Below the pieces are notes generated by a model. The model had not been told where the DNA came from, did not search any database, and saw only the letters and a list, made by a program, of their open reading frames with translations. A stretch of DNA of 64,000 nt from Chryseobacterium daeguense DSM 19388 (lineage in GTDB: Bacteria; Bacteroidota; Bacteroidia; Flavobacteriales; Weeksellaceae). Positions 43,614 through 52,141 of this stretch are shown in pieces. The translations under genes were made by a program, and so were the position numbers. The DNA lies in assembly GCF_000430825.1 (NCBI RefSeq), contig NZ_AUMT01000001.1, positions 304,497 to 368,496 on the forward strand. The letters run 5' to 3'. How positions within the stretch are numbered: the stretch's first letter is position 1; each line of letters begins with the position of its first letter.

Positions 43614-45470
43614 ATGAAAAAATTATACACAATCGTAGCCCTCTCCACAGCAGTCATCGCTTTTTCCCAAAAACCTCTAGACAAAGTAGAACCCGCCTTC
43701 TGGTGGAAAGGAATGAAAAATCCCGAGCTTCAGATTCTAGTGTACGGAAAAGATATTGCCAACAGCGACATCGAACTTTCTGACGGAGTTCAGATTAAAG
43801 ATATTCAGAAAGTGGAAAACCCGAATTATGTTTTTGTGACGATTAATACAAACGAAATCAATTTTCCGAAATTTAAAATAAACATCAAAAACGGTAAAAA
43901 AAATATAGGTTCTTACACTTATGAATTAAAACAGCGTGATCCAAATTCAGCAAACAGAGAATCTTTTACATCAAAAGACGTAATGTATCTTATCATGCCC
44001 GACCGTTTTGCGAACGGCGATGAAAAAAATGATTCAAGCCCGAATTTAACGGAAAAAGCCAACAGAAGTCTTCCCAATGGCCGTCATGGCGGAGATTTAC
44101 GCGGAATTATTAATAATTTAGATTATATTCAAAATTTAGGAGCAACCTCAATTTGGTTAACACCCGTGAATGAAGACAACGAAAAAGTGTATTCCTACCA
44201 CGGCTATGCGCAGACAGATTTATATAAAATAGATGAACGCTACGGTACCAACGAAGAATACAGAGAGCTTTCCCAAAAATTAAACAAAAGAAATATGAAA
44301 TTGGTCATGGATTACGTGACCAATCACTGGGGTGTTTCTCATTGGATGATCAAAGATTTACCCACAAAAGACTGGATTCACTGGTTTAATGATGGTGAAA
44401 ACGGCTTCAAACGTTCAAACTATAAAACAACCACACAATTTGATACTAATGCTTCAGAAGCAGATAGAAAAGTAGCTTTGGACGGCTGGTTTGATACCAC
44501 AATGCCGGATATTAATCAAAAAAATCCTCTAGTTTTAAAATATTTAACGCAAAATGCCATTTGGTGGATAGAATATGCTGAACTAGGCGGATTCCGGGTA
44601 GATACTTATCCGTACAATGATAAAGAAGCCATGGCAAAATGGGCAAAAGCCATCACCGATGAATACCCGAAATTCAATATTGTCGGGGAAACCTGGCTGA
44701 ATACGGCCGGACAAATTTCTGCATGGCAAAAGGATTCAAAGACCGGAGAAGCAGCAAACTACAATTCCAATCTTCCGTCTGTCATGGATTTTATGCTGTA
44801 CGGAGACCTGCCGAAAGCATTGAAGGAAAAAGAAGGCTGGGACAGCGGGATGAACCGTATTTACAACAGCTTATCAAGTGATTTCCTTTATCCGGATATC
44901 AATAATGTAATGGTTTTCTTCGAAAATCACGATACCGAAAGATGGAATGAGATTTTCAATGATGATCCGAAAGCTTATCAATTAGGATTAACTTTAATTT
45001 CAACCGTTCGCGGAATTCCACAGATTTACTATGGTTCCGAAGTCGGAATGCGGGGCGACAAAAACAAAGGCGGCGATGCAGATATCCGAAGGGATTTTCC
45101 GGGAGGCTGGAAATCTGATAAACAAAACGCTTTTAATACTTCATCTCAAACCCCTCAGCAAAAGGAATTTTATAGGTTTACACAGAAAATACTGAACTGG
45201 AGAAAAGGAAAAGAAGTGATCCACACCGGAAAAACTAAAAATTTCGTTCCTCAGAATAATGTTTTTGTGTATTTTAGATACAATGAAAAAGAAAGCGTAA
45301 TGGTGGTTTTAAATAATAATGAAAAACAGGAAACACTGGATTTGAAAAGATTCTCAGAATCCCTGAACAGGTTTTCAAAAGGAAAAGACATCATTTCCGA
45401 CAAAGAATTTTCATTGCAAAATAGTATAACAATACCTGCAAAAACATCGATGATTATTGAATTAAATTAA
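43614..45470 (+). CDS. GH13 alpha-amylase / neopullulanase-like enzyme (SusA-like)
   Basis: A 618-residue secreted alpha-amylase-family enzyme with a signal peptide ending AFSQ. An N-terminal Ig-like cyclomaltodextrinase domain (about 22-120) precedes the GH13 barrel. Catalytic residues are visible: the nucleophile Asp in GGFRVDTYPY near residue 328, the acid Glu in NIVGETWL near 360, and the stabilising Asp in FFENHDTER near 441. The calcium-site Asn lies in DYVTNHWG. A C-terminal beta domain ends the chain. In the Sus pathway this enzyme cuts imported starch oligosaccharides in the periplasm. Confidence 0.93.
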   Translation: MKKLYTIVALSTAVIAFSQKPLDKVEPAFWWKGMKNPELQILVYGKDIANSDIELSDGVQIKDIQKVENPNYVFVTINTNEINFPKFKINIKNGKKNIGSYTYELKQRDPNSANRESFTSKDVMYLIMPDRFANGDEKNDSSPNLTEKANRSLPNGRHGGDLRGIINNLDYIQNLGATSIWLTPVNEDNEKVYSYHGYAQTDLYKIDERYGTNEEYRELSQKLNKRNMKLVMDYVTNHWGVSHWMIKDLPTKDWIHWFNDGENGFKRSNYKTTTQFDTNASEADRKVALDGWFDTTMPDINQKNPLVLKYLTQNAIWWIEYAELGGFRVDTYPYNDKEAMAKWAKAITDEYPKFNIVGETWLNTAGQISAWQKDSKTGEAANYNSNLPSVMDFMLYGDLPKALKEKEGWDSGMNRIYNSLSSDFLYPDINNVMVFFENHDTERWNEIFNDDPKAYQLGLTLISTVRGIPQIYYGSEVGMRGDKNKGGDADIRRDFPGGWKSDKQNAFNTSSQTPQQKEFYRFTQKILNWRKGKEVIHTGKTKNFVPQNNVFVYFRYNEKESVMVVLNNNEKQETLDLKRFSESLNRFSKGKDIISDKEFSLQNSITIPAKTSMIIELN

Positions 45471-45509
45471 AACACTAATAGCACAAATGGTTTCACAAAT
45501 TTCACAATT

Positions 45510-45608
45510 AAATCTTTGCGATCTTAGTTAAGTGAAACGCCTTTGCGAACTTAAAAAGTTTAATAGTAAAAAAAAAAGAAAAACTTTGCGCCCTTTGCGT
45601 TTAAAAAA
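45510..45608 (+). repeat. Interspersed repeat family B, copy 2
   Basis: AAATCTTTGCGATCTTAGTT, then AAGTGAAACGCCTTTGCGAA, then a poly-A stretch and CTTTGCGCCCTTTGCGTTTA. It flanks the amylase gene in the same orientation as copy 1, so the gene sits between direct repeats. Confidence 0.7.
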
Positions 45609-45622
45609 GACTAAAAATAGAT

Positions 45623-46135
45623 ATGAAAAAAACAATATTTTTAATATTCCTCTTACTTGCGGCAAGCTATACTACCATTTCAGCTCAGTCAAAATTTGAT
45701 AAAGAGAAAACAGAAATCGCAACAATGCTGGACGGCTTCAATGTTGCCGCCGCAAAATCAGATTTTAACACTTATTTTAATTATTTTGCTGATGAATCCA
45801 CGTTTATTGGAACGGATGCCACTGAAGTCTGGGACAAAAAAGCATTCATGGTTTGGGCAAAGCCTTATTTCGACAAAAAGAAAACATGGAATTTCACTTC
45901 GTTAAAAAGAAATATTTATTTCAGTAAAGATGGCAAACTGGCCTGGTTTGATGAGCTGCTGGATACCCAGATGAAGATTTGCCGCGGTTCTGGGGTTGTT
46001 GAAAAAATAAAAGGGGAATGGAAGGTGAAACAATATGTGCTTTCCGTAACAGTTCCGAACGATGTTGTAGATAAAGTGGTAGTTGAAAAAACGCCGATAG
46101 AAGATGCATTAATCCAACAGTTAAAAGCTAAATAA
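45623..46135 (+). CDS. Secreted NTF2/SnoaL-like protein
   Basis: A 170-residue protein with a signal peptide ending ISAQ. The single mature domain (about residues 25-145) is NTF2-like. It has an opening helix with MLDGFNVAAAKSDFNTYFNY, the FADESTFIGTDATEVWDKKAF segment and a beta sheet with AWFDELLDTQ and GVVEKIKGEWKVKQYVLS, as in SnoaL-like/DUF4440 proteins. No catalytic function can be claimed. The TAA stop shares its last A with the ATG of the transporter gene downstream, so the two are translationally coupled and belong to the Sus-linked operon. Confidence 0.8.
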   Translation: MKKTIFLIFLLLAASYTTISAQSKFDKEKTEIATMLDGFNVAAAKSDFNTYFNYFADESTFIGTDATEVWDKKAFMVWAKPYFDKKKTWNFTSLKRNIYFSKDGKLAWFDELLDTQMKICRGSGVVEKIKGEWKVKQYVLSVTVPNDVVDKVVVEKTPIEDALIQQLKAK

Positions 46136-47538
46136 TGGAGCCGCTACACAGTTCACTTTCAAGAAAAAAGAAGCCGAATCTTTCCATGGCTCAGATCATC
46201 AACATGAGTATGGGGTTTCTGGGAATTCAGATGGCTTTTGGCCTTCAAAACGGAAATGCGAGCCGTATTTTGGCTAATTTCGGGGCAGATGTTCATGAAT
46301 TATCATGGTTTTGGCTTGTAGCACCTATTACAGGTTTAATTGTTCAGCCAATTATCGGTCACATGGGCGATAATACCTGGAGTCCGCTGGGCAGGAGGAA
46401 GCCTTACTTTTTAATTGGTGCGGTATTGTGCGCCATTGGCTTGGTCATGCTCCCGAATGCTGCTTCGGCAACACAGATGATGGCTGCTAATGTTTTATTG
46501 ATGGCGGTCATTTTCCTGGCGATGATGGATGCTTCAATTAATGTTGCCATGGAACCTTTTCGTGCCTTGGTAGGAGATATGCTTCCGAAACATCAGGCAA
46601 CCATCGGATTTTCCGTTCAGACGATTTTAATTGGAATCGGGGCGGTGATTGGTTCTGATCTTCCGAACTGGCTGACCAAATTGGGTATTTCAAATGTAGC
46701 TCCAAAAGGCTTTGTAGCAGATAATGTTATTTATGCTTTTTACATCGGGGCAGCAGTTTTGATTTTATCCATTTTATATACAATCATTACAACCAAAGAA
46801 TATTCACCGGAAGAATTTGCATCCTTTGAATCCGGAAAAGAAACAACTGAACATACATCTAAATTTTCAGATATCTTTAAAGATTTTAAAAATGCGCCTT
46901 CACAGATGAAAAAGCTGGGCATTGTCCAGTTTTTCTCATGGTTTGCGCTTTTTACGATGTGGGTTTTTACAACAAGTGCTTTGGCGACACACCATTTCGG
47001 GCTTTCCCCGGATGATACCCATTCTGCAGAGTTCAATAAGGCGGGAGATCTTACGGGAAGTTTATTCGGGAGCTATAATTTCTACGCTATTTTCTTTGCT
47101 TTTGCATTGACTCCGATTGCTCAATTTATTGGTAAAAAACAGACACATGCTCTAGCGTTGGCCTGTGGCGGTCTGGGATTAATCTCCATGTATTTTATCA
47201 AAGATATTAATAGCTTGTGGATCTCCATGGTTGGTTTGGGATTTGCCTGGGCGAGTATTTTAGCGATGCCTTATGCAATGTTAATTGATTCTATTCCTCA
47301 GAAGAAAATGGGAGTGTATATGGGAATTTTCAATTTTTTTATTGTGATTCCTCAAATCATCAATGGTATTTTCGGTGGACCGATTGTAAGCAATGTTTTT
47401 GGAAACTATGCCATAGATTACGTCGTAGTGGGCGGTGTCTGTATGTTGGTGGCAGCTGTTTTAACTTTAATTTTCGTTAAATCAGAACACGATACTCCTA
47501 AAGAAATTGAACAGGAGATTAAGCAGGTACATTTTTAA
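46135..47538 (+). CDS. MFS sugar transporter (SLC45/MalT-like)
   Basis: A 467-residue inner-membrane transporter with 12 hydrophobic segments. MGFLGIQMAFGLQNGNASRI near the start and GHMGDNTWSPLGRRKPYFLI (the MFS motif A region with the RRKP signature) match the SLC45/sucrose-maltose symporter group of the MFS, which includes bacterial maltose transporters. It overlaps the previous gene by one base. In this locus it would carry glucose or maltose made by SusB and the amylase into the cytoplasm, probably with protons. The specificity is inferred from context. Confidence 0.88.
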   Translation: MEPLHSSLSRKKKPNLSMAQIINMSMGFLGIQMAFGLQNGNASRILANFGADVHELSWFWLVAPITGLIVQPIIGHMGDNTWSPLGRRKPYFLIGAVLCAIGLVMLPNAASATQMMAANVLLMAVIFLAMMDASINVAMEPFRALVGDMLPKHQATIGFSVQTILIGIGAVIGSDLPNWLTKLGISNVAPKGFVADNVIYAFYIGAAVLILSILYTIITTKEYSPEEFASFESGKETTEHTSKFSDIFKDFKNAPSQMKKLGIVQFFSWFALFTMWVFTTSALATHHFGLSPDDTHSAEFNKAGDLTGSLFGSYNFYAIFFAFALTPIAQFIGKKQTHALALACGGLGLISMYFIKDINSLWISMVGLGFAWASILAMPYAMLIDSIPQKKMGVYMGIFNFFIVIPQIINGIFGGPIVSNVFGNYAIDYVVVGGVCMLVAAVLTLIFVKSEHDTPKEIEQEIKQVHF

Positions 47539-47597
47539 AAAAGTATTTTTTCAAAAAGAAAATGGAGAATATTCCGTTTAATTATTAAATTTGACCA

Positions 47598-48068
47598 ATG
47601 CGAAAGAATCTTTATCTCATCATTTTATCATTTTCCCTTGTGAGTTGCTATACCTATCAGGTGAAAAAACAGGCGAATACGGAAATCGACAATAACCCGC
47701 AATCTAAAAAGACTGCCGTTATTGCCAATAATATTCCTGCTCAGATAAAAGATGCCGCCGAATCTCAGGGCCTGAGTAATGCTCAGCAAATGCCCGCCGC
47801 AATTAATGTTCAGGAAAAGCTTACTCCAAATAAAAATGTTAAGATAGACGTTGACGGCAAGAGCTATAAAATAATTGTTGACCGATGGGAAAGTGACAGT
47901 CTGGTGGCACACCCGGTTAATAATTCGAAAAAAGTTCTTAAATTCCATAAGAACCAGATCAATAGTGAGAAAATTGCTGAAAAACGCTTCTCACAGCCCA
48001 TCGCAGACATCATTACTGTGGTTGCTTATGCCGGTATCGGTGTTGCAGTTTGGTCTCTTTTACAGTAA
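47598..48068 (+). CDS. Small lipoprotein of unknown function with C-terminal membrane segment
   Basis: A 156-residue protein with a lipoprotein signal peptide (lipobox SLVSC, Cys at about residue 17). A polar Asn/Gln/Lys-rich stretch leads into a short beta domain (NVKIDVDGKSYKIIVDRWES), and the chain ends in a hydrophobic segment (ITVVAYAGIGVAVWSLL). Lipid anchor plus C-terminal hydrophobic end is unusual. I do not recognise the family. It follows the Sus-linked transporter after 59 bases and ends at a strong hairpin, so it may be the last gene of that operon or a separate unit. Confidence 0.7.
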   Translation: MRKNLYLIILSFSLVSCYTYQVKKQANTEIDNNPQSKKTAVIANNIPAQIKDAAESQGLSNAQQMPAAINVQEKLTPNKNVKIDVDGKSYKIIVDRWESDSLVAHPVNNSKKVLKFHKNQINSEKIAEKRFSQPIADIITVVAYAGIGVAVWSLLQ

Positions 48069-48088
48069 AATTACCTTATAAAATAGTC

Positions 48089-48117
48089 AAAAGCGGATCA
48101 TAAGAGTCCGCTTTTTT
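48089..48117 (+). terminator. Terminator at end of the Sus-linked region
   Basis: AAAAGCGGA faces TCCGCTTTT with a T-run, between convergent genes. Confidence 0.85.
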
Positions 48118-48160
48118 GATTTTTATATTCAGATATAAATTAAAATTGCTGATCAAATTT

Positions 48161-48760
48161 TTACGCCAGCACAGATTCAATTTTAGTCACCGCTTTTGAG
48201 AAATTCTCTTCCTTAAGCTGAGGAACCATCGTACCCTGAGAAATGAAAACCTCAATATCCGTAATTCCTATGAATCCGAATAATGTTCTTAAATAGTGTT
48301 CCATATTTTCAATAAGCCCGTTTTCATACACTCCGCCGACTGCAAAATTTAAATATACTTTTTTGTTTTCTAGAAGCCCTTTCGGAGTTCCGTCTGCAAA
48401 AGAAAATGTTTTTCCGGCAACTGAAATACTGTCGATCCATGATTTCAATGTGGATGGAAAAGTAAAATTATAGAATGGTACTCCAATCACGATGATATCT
48501 GCTTCCCCGATTTCCTTTAATGCTTCGTCAGAATATTTTGAGGCCTCTTTCTGCTCTTCTGTTTTTTCTTCATCAGCAATTCTTGAAGCACTGAAATGAT
48601 GGATTTCCAAATGTGGAATCGGGTTTGCAGCCAGGTCACGAACTACCACGTTACTGCCAGGATTTTTTTCTAACAATTGATCGATAACAATTTGTGAAAG
48701 TTGGTTGCTTACAGAATTTTCTCCGCTTATACTTGTTTTGATATTTAAAATCTTTGCCAT
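48161..48760 (-). CDS. azoR: FMN-dependent NADH-azoreductase (quinone reductase)
   Basis: A flavodoxin-like oxidoreductase of 199 residues. It reduces quinones and azo compounds by two electrons, which limits quinone toxicity. The ILNIKTSISGENSVSNQL start is the FMN-phosphate loop, and IVIGVPFYNFTFPSTLKSWIDS is the classic AzoR flavin-contact stretch near residue 95. The frame is open to 48871, but that extension would cover the divergent promoter, so the ATG at 48760 is chosen. It is divergent from an HxlR regulator, the usual control arrangement for such genes. Confidence 0.92.
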   Translation of the reverse strand: MAKILNIKTSISGENSVSNQLSQIVIDQLLEKNPGSNVVVRDLAANPIPHLEIHHFSASRIADEEKTEEQKEASKYSDEALKEIGEADIIVIGVPFYNFTFPSTLKSWIDSISVAGKTFSFADGTPKGLLENKKVYLNFAVGGVYENGLIENMEHYLRTLFGFIGITDIEVFISQGTMVPQLKEENFSKAVTKIESVLA

Positions 48761-48808
48761 TTTGTTTAATTTTTTTGTTTTTATTACTGACAAAATTATT
48801 GTAAATTT

Positions 48809-48843
48809 ACTTTCCAAAATATAGTAGTTACCTAAAGGAAAGT
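48809..48843. promoter_or_regulatory. Candidate HxlR operator in the azoR/HxlR divergent promoter
   Basis: ACTTTCC (48809-48815) and GGAAAGT (48837-48843) form a 7-bp inverted repeat, with a TAGTTACC half-site in between, resembling sites used by HxlR/YodB regulators. Confidence 0.45.
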
Positions 48844-48850
48844 GAAAAAA

Positions 48851-49228
48851 ATGGAAAAGAAACACAATCATAAAGACTGTATGAAGGCTCTGAAGCCGGT
48901 TCGCGACACACTGGATGTGATAAACGGGAAGTGGAAGCTGCAGATTATCATTTCTTTAGATGCCGGGAACAAACGTTTTACAGAAATTGAACGAAGTATT
49001 CCGAAGCTTACTTCCAAAGTTCTGGCTAAAGAATTAAGGGAGCTCGAGCAAAACGGTCTGGTGGAAAGGGTAGTAAAAGACACTTATCCTGTAAGCATTG
49101 AATATTTTCCTACTGAACACACGAAAACCCTGCATACTGTGGTAGCATCCTTAAAAGACTGGGGCGAAAACCATCGTAAGCATATTTTCGGCAGCCCCGC
49201 AGAAGCTGAGAAAGACAACGGAATATAG
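48851..49228 (+). CDS. HxlR-family winged-helix regulator
   Basis: A 125-residue MarR-like regulator of the HxlR family. The conserved Cys near the N-terminus (KDCMKALKPVRDTLDVINGK) is the redox-sensing residue in YodB/QorR-type members, which respond to quinones and diamide. The wing and recognition helix lie around FTEIERSIPKLTSKVLAKEL. An upstream GTG at 48842 is in frame, but the ATG at 48851 gives the family length. It sits head-to-head with azoR, which it very likely represses until electrophiles modify the Cys; this is inference from family and context. Confidence 0.9.
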   Translation: MEKKHNHKDCMKALKPVRDTLDVINGKWKLQIIISLDAGNKRFTEIERSIPKLTSKVLAKELRELEQNGLVERVVKDTYPVSIEYFPTEHTKTLHTVVASLKDWGENHRKHIFGSPAEAEKDNGI

Positions 49229-49287
49229 ATAAAGAATTTGATCTGGATTCTTAGAGATAACAAAAAAGCTATTAATAAAAGTATTTT

Positions 49288-49329
49288 CCCTAAACCCTAA
49301 ACCCTAAACCCTAAACCCTAAACCCTAAA
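49288..49329 (+). repeat. Tandem heptamer repeat (CCCTAAA)6
   Basis: Six uninterrupted copies of CCCTAAA in the 171-base gap between the HxlR gene and the pirin gene. The unit equals the plant-type telomere heptamer, but here it is an interstitial bacterial microsatellite. Confidence 0.9.
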
Positions 49330-49399
49330 TTCTTTCTTACCTTACATCAACATTCTGCCAATCTGCAACCCGTACATTTGTACTATAAATATTCACATT

Positions 49400-50128
49400 A
49401 TGAAAACAGTATATCATAAAGCAGATTCAAGAGGTCACGCAAACCACGGTTGGTTAAACAGCTATCATACATTTAGCTTCGCAAATTATCAGAACCCTGA
49501 AAGAACTCATTTCGGAGTATTGAGGGTCTTGAATGACGACACCGTTTCCCAGGGAATGGGCTTCGGAACGCATCCTCACAGAGATATGGAAATTATTTCA
49601 ATTCCTTTGGAAGGAGATCTGGAACATAAAGATTCTATGGGTACTACTGCTGTTATCAGAAAAGGAGAAATTCAGGTAATGAGCGCGGGAACAGGGGTAA
49701 TGCACAGCGAATACAACAAAAATAAAGATGAGGCTGTAAAATTCCTTCAGATATGGGTTTTCCCAAGAGAAGTGGGAGTAGAGCCAAGATATGACCAGAA
49801 AAGTATCAAAGAAGGCGAGAAAATCAATGGATTTCAGCAGATTTTGTCTCCTGATAAAAACGATGACGGTGTTTGGATTCATCAGGATGCATGGTTCAAT
49901 TTAGCCAATTTTACCAAAGGAAACGGTAAAAATTATATGCTCAACAAGAAAGGTAACGGAGTGTATGCTTTTGTGTTAAAAGGAAGTGCAAAAGTGGGCG
50001 ACAGAATCTTAAATGAAAGAGACGGCTTAGGAATTTGGGATACCCAAAGCTTTAATATTGAAGCAGTTGAAGATGCCGAAATCCTTTTAATGGAAATTCC
50101 AATGGAATTACCCGATTATTTGAAATAA
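49400..50128 (+). CDS. Pirin family protein
   Basis: A 242-residue bicupin. The N-terminal cupin has FGTHPHRDMEIISIPLEG at about residues 54-71 and GTGVMHSEYN near 98; its His and Glu residues bind the single metal in pirins. The bacterial homologue YhhW shows quercetin dioxygenase activity, and pirins are often co-regulated with quinone-stress genes. A -7 box (TACATTTG, 49373-49380) lies 19 bases before the start. The gene lies between the azoR/HxlR pair and an FMN reductase, which supports a redox role. Confidence 0.93.
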   Translation: MKTVYHKADSRGHANHGWLNSYHTFSFANYQNPERTHFGVLRVLNDDTVSQGMGFGTHPHRDMEIISIPLEGDLEHKDSMGTTAVIRKGEIQVMSAGTGVMHSEYNKNKDEAVKFLQIWVFPREVGVEPRYDQKSIKEGEKINGFQQILSPDKNDDGVWIHQDAWFNLANFTKGNGKNYMLNKKGNGVYAFVLKGSAKVGDRILNERDGLGIWDTQSFNIEAVEDAEILLMEIPMELPDYLK

Positions 50129-50202
50129 ATAATTAATTTTTGCAGCGTTAAATTGATACCATTTCAGGAATTACAACCATACTTGAAATGATTTCAATCA
50201 GG

Positions 50203-50288
50203 GAACCACAAAGTGGTTCAATATGAATAGCCGTGGGTGAAGCCCATGGAAAAAATAACCAAAATCAACGAACCACGAAGTGGTTCAG
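50203..50288 (+). repeat. REP-like palindromic repeat (GAACCAC/GTGGTTC family)
   Basis: GAACCACAAAGTGGTTCA, an inner GGGTGAAGCCC hairpin, and a second GAACCACGAAGTGGTTCA. Paired small palindromes of this kind are typical of elements moved by Y1 (RAYT) transposases; none is in the window. Confidence 0.6.
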
Positions 50289-50322
50289 CAAAAATAATTT
50301 TAAACAAAACAATTAAAAGTAA

Positions 50323-50874
50323 ATGAAAGTTTTAGCAATAGCAGGAAGCAATTCCGAGACTTCAATCAATAAATTATTAGTTTCTTACGCAGCATCACTT
50401 ATCGCAAATGCAGAAGTGGAAATTGTAGATATGGACGAATTTGAAATGCCGATCTACAAGCATCAGAGAGAAGTAGAAAGCGGAGTTCCGCAGCAGGCAG
50501 TAGATTTTGCTTCGAAAATAGACGCTGCAGATGTATTATTGATTGCCTTATCGGAACATAACGGGACGTATTCAGCGGCATTCAAAAATGTGTTCGACTG
50601 GACTTCAAGAATTAAAAACAGAGCAGTCTGGAATGAAGTTCCGATGTTACTAATGGCTACGGCTCCCGGTGGAAGAGGTGGCTTAGGCGTTTTGGAAGCT
50701 GCAGCTAAGCGTTTCCCCCTTCACGGTGGAAATATTGTTGATACTTTTTCACTTCCATTCTTCAATGATAATTTTGATAAATCGGCTCATAAAATTTCTA
50801 ATGCAGAGAAAGACAGTGAATTAAGAGAGAAAATACAGAAGATTTCTGCTATTGAATCTATCCTTGAAAAATAG
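50323..50874 (+). CDS. NAD(P)H-dependent FMN reductase family protein
   Basis: A 183-residue flavodoxin-fold reductase. The N-terminal AIAGSNSETSINKLL is the FMN-phosphate loop of the NADPH-dependent FMN reductase family, and LSEHNGTYSAAFKNVFDWTS near residue 79 is the flavin-contact segment. The APGGRGG turn near 111 is also typical. It would reduce free flavin or quinones. It follows the pirin gene after a REP-like repeat, so co-regulation with azoR is possible but co-transcription is less sure. Confidence 0.9.
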   Translation: MKVLAIAGSNSETSINKLLVSYAASLIANAEVEIVDMDEFEMPIYKHQREVESGVPQQAVDFASKIDAADVLLIALSEHNGTYSAAFKNVFDWTSRIKNRAVWNEVPMLLMATAPGGRGGLGVLEAAAKRFPLHGGNIVDTFSLPFFNDNFDKSAHKISNAEKDSELREKIQKISAIESILEK

Positions 50875-50876
50875 AT

Positions 50877-50906
50877 TTGAAAATTAATTTAAAATTAATA
50901 TCTTTG
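50877..50906 (+). promoter_or_regulatory. Consensus promoter of the 24-codon ORF
   Basis: TTG at 50877-50879, 19-base spacer, TATCTTTG at 50899-50906. Transcription would start near 50912, leaving a short leader before the ATG at 50921. Confidence 0.75.
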
Positions 50907-50920
50907 CAAAAAGAAATAAG

Positions 50921-50995
50921 ATGAAAATTCAGACCTCTTACAATCAACATTTTTCCAAGAAAGGGAATATTTTGGGCTCTGAAATTCTGAGATAA
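50921..50995 (+). CDS. Putative 24-residue small peptide or leader ORF upstream of purM
   Basis: A short frame encoding MKIQTSYNQHFSKKGNILGS followed by EILR, framed by an exact consensus promoter (50877-50906) and an intrinsic terminator (51003-51039). The peptide is basic and polar, with no signal or membrane segment and no run of a single amino acid as in classical attenuator leaders. It is too short for most gene callers. The unit could be a true small protein, a leader-peptide attenuator controlling purM, or a small RNA of about 130 bases that happens to contain an ORF. I do not recognise a family. Confidence 0.45.
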   Translation: MKIQTSYNQHFSKKGNILGSEILR

Positions 50996-51002
50996 AATAA
51001 CG

Positions 51003-51039
51003 GCCGATAATCTACTAAGATTGTCGGCTTTTTTGTTTT
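51003..51039 (+). terminator. Intrinsic terminator after the 24-codon ORF
   Basis: GCCGATAAT pairs with ATTGTCGGC with one wobble and is followed by TTTTTTGTTTT. It stands about 100 bases before purM in the same direction. Confidence 0.85.
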
Positions 51040-51058
51040 CTAAATAATTATAAATAAA

Positions 51059-51132
51059 ATGTACCAATCTAGCAATGTACCAGTTTACCAATTAAGGCAT
51101 TGTTACATTATTAGACTGATACACTGTTACAT
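51059..51132 (+). repeat. Interspersed repeat family F, copy 1
   Basis: ATGTACCAATCTAGCAATGT, TTTACCAATTAAGGCATTGTT, ACTGATACACTGTTACATT. The segment can fold on itself through ACCAAT/ATTGTT-type complementarity. Copy 2 overlaps the end of purN. Confidence 0.6.
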
Positions 51133-51140
51133 TAAATAAT

Positions 51141-52133
51141 ATGAGCAACACGTACAAATCAGCAGGAGTAGACAAAGAAGAAGGATACAAAACCGTTGAC
51201 AAGATCAAGAAAGCGGTTGGAGAAACTCACAATTCCAATGTATTGAATCATTTGGGAAGCTTCGGGGCTTTCTATGAAATCGGAGGATACAAAAATCCTG
51301 TCCTGGTTTCCGGAACAGATGGTGTGGGAACAAAGCTTAAGGTAGCTTTGGATTCAAAAAAATATGATTCTATCGGTGTGGACTGCTTTGCCATGTGTGC
51401 CAATGACATCCTTTGCCACGGGGCAAAACCATTGTTCTTTTTAGATTATCTGGCTTGTGGAAAATTAGATTCTGAGATTGCTGCTGAGATCGTTTTAGGA
51501 ATGGTAGAAGCTTGTAAAGACAACAACTGCGCACTGATCGGCGGTGAAACAGCTGAAATGCCGGGAATGTACCAGCCTGGAGATTATGATGTAGCTGGAT
51601 TCTGCGTAGGAATTGTTGAAAAAGACCAGATTATTGACGGTTCAGGTATCAAAGCAGGTAATAAAATTATTGCTCTTCCAAGTTCAGGTTTCCATTCCAA
51701 CGGATTTTCTTTGGTAAGAAAAGTCTTTCCTGATTTCAATGAAGAATTTGAAGGAAAACCTTTGTATGAAACCCTTTTGGTTCCTACAAGATTATATTAT
51801 AAAGATATTCATAAAGTTCTTGAAGAAGTTAAAGTTTGCGGTATTGCCCACATCACGGGTGGTGGATTGTACGAAAATATTCCAAGAATTATCGGAGACG
51901 GGCTTTGCGCTTCAATTGATGCTTCTAAAATCCAGATTCCAAGCATTATGCTGGAGCTTGAAAAAAGAGGTGGTGTGGCTCGTGAGGAGATGTTCGGAAC
52001 ATTCAATATGGGTGTAGGAATGATCGTTGTAGTAGATGCAGAACACGCAGAAAAAGTATTGCACCTTCTTGACGATGCTTACGAAATCGGAGAAATCACA
52101 GAAGGAACTGAAAAGATTGATTTAAAATTTTAG
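51141..52133 (+). CDS. purM: Phosphoribosylformylglycinamidine cyclo-ligase (AIR synthase)
   Basis: It makes 5-aminoimidazole ribonucleotide from FGAM with ATP, step five of purine synthesis. The 330-residue protein has the PurM core: LVSGTDGVGTKLKVA near residue 56, CFAMCANDILCHGAKPLFF near 84, CALIGGETAEMPGMY near 131, and the C-terminal HITGGGLYENIPRI near 240. It is first in the row purM, purN, purH, purD, guaA, all on the plus strand, though repeats and hairpins between them suggest more than one transcript. Confidence 0.97.
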   Translation: MSNTYKSAGVDKEEGYKTVDKIKKAVGETHNSNVLNHLGSFGAFYEIGGYKNPVLVSGTDGVGTKLKVALDSKKYDSIGVDCFAMCANDILCHGAKPLFFLDYLACGKLDSEIAAEIVLGMVEACKDNNCALIGGETAEMPGMYQPGDYDVAGFCVGIVEKDQIIDGSGIKAGNKIIALPSSGFHSNGFSLVRKVFPDFNEEFEGKPLYETLLVPTRLYYKDIHKVLEEVKVCGIAHITGGGLYENIPRIIGDGLCASIDASKIQIPSIMLELEKRGGVAREEMFGTFNMGVGMIVVVDAEHAEKVLHLLDDAYEIGEITEGTEKIDLKF

Positions 52134-52141
52134 AAGCTTAA

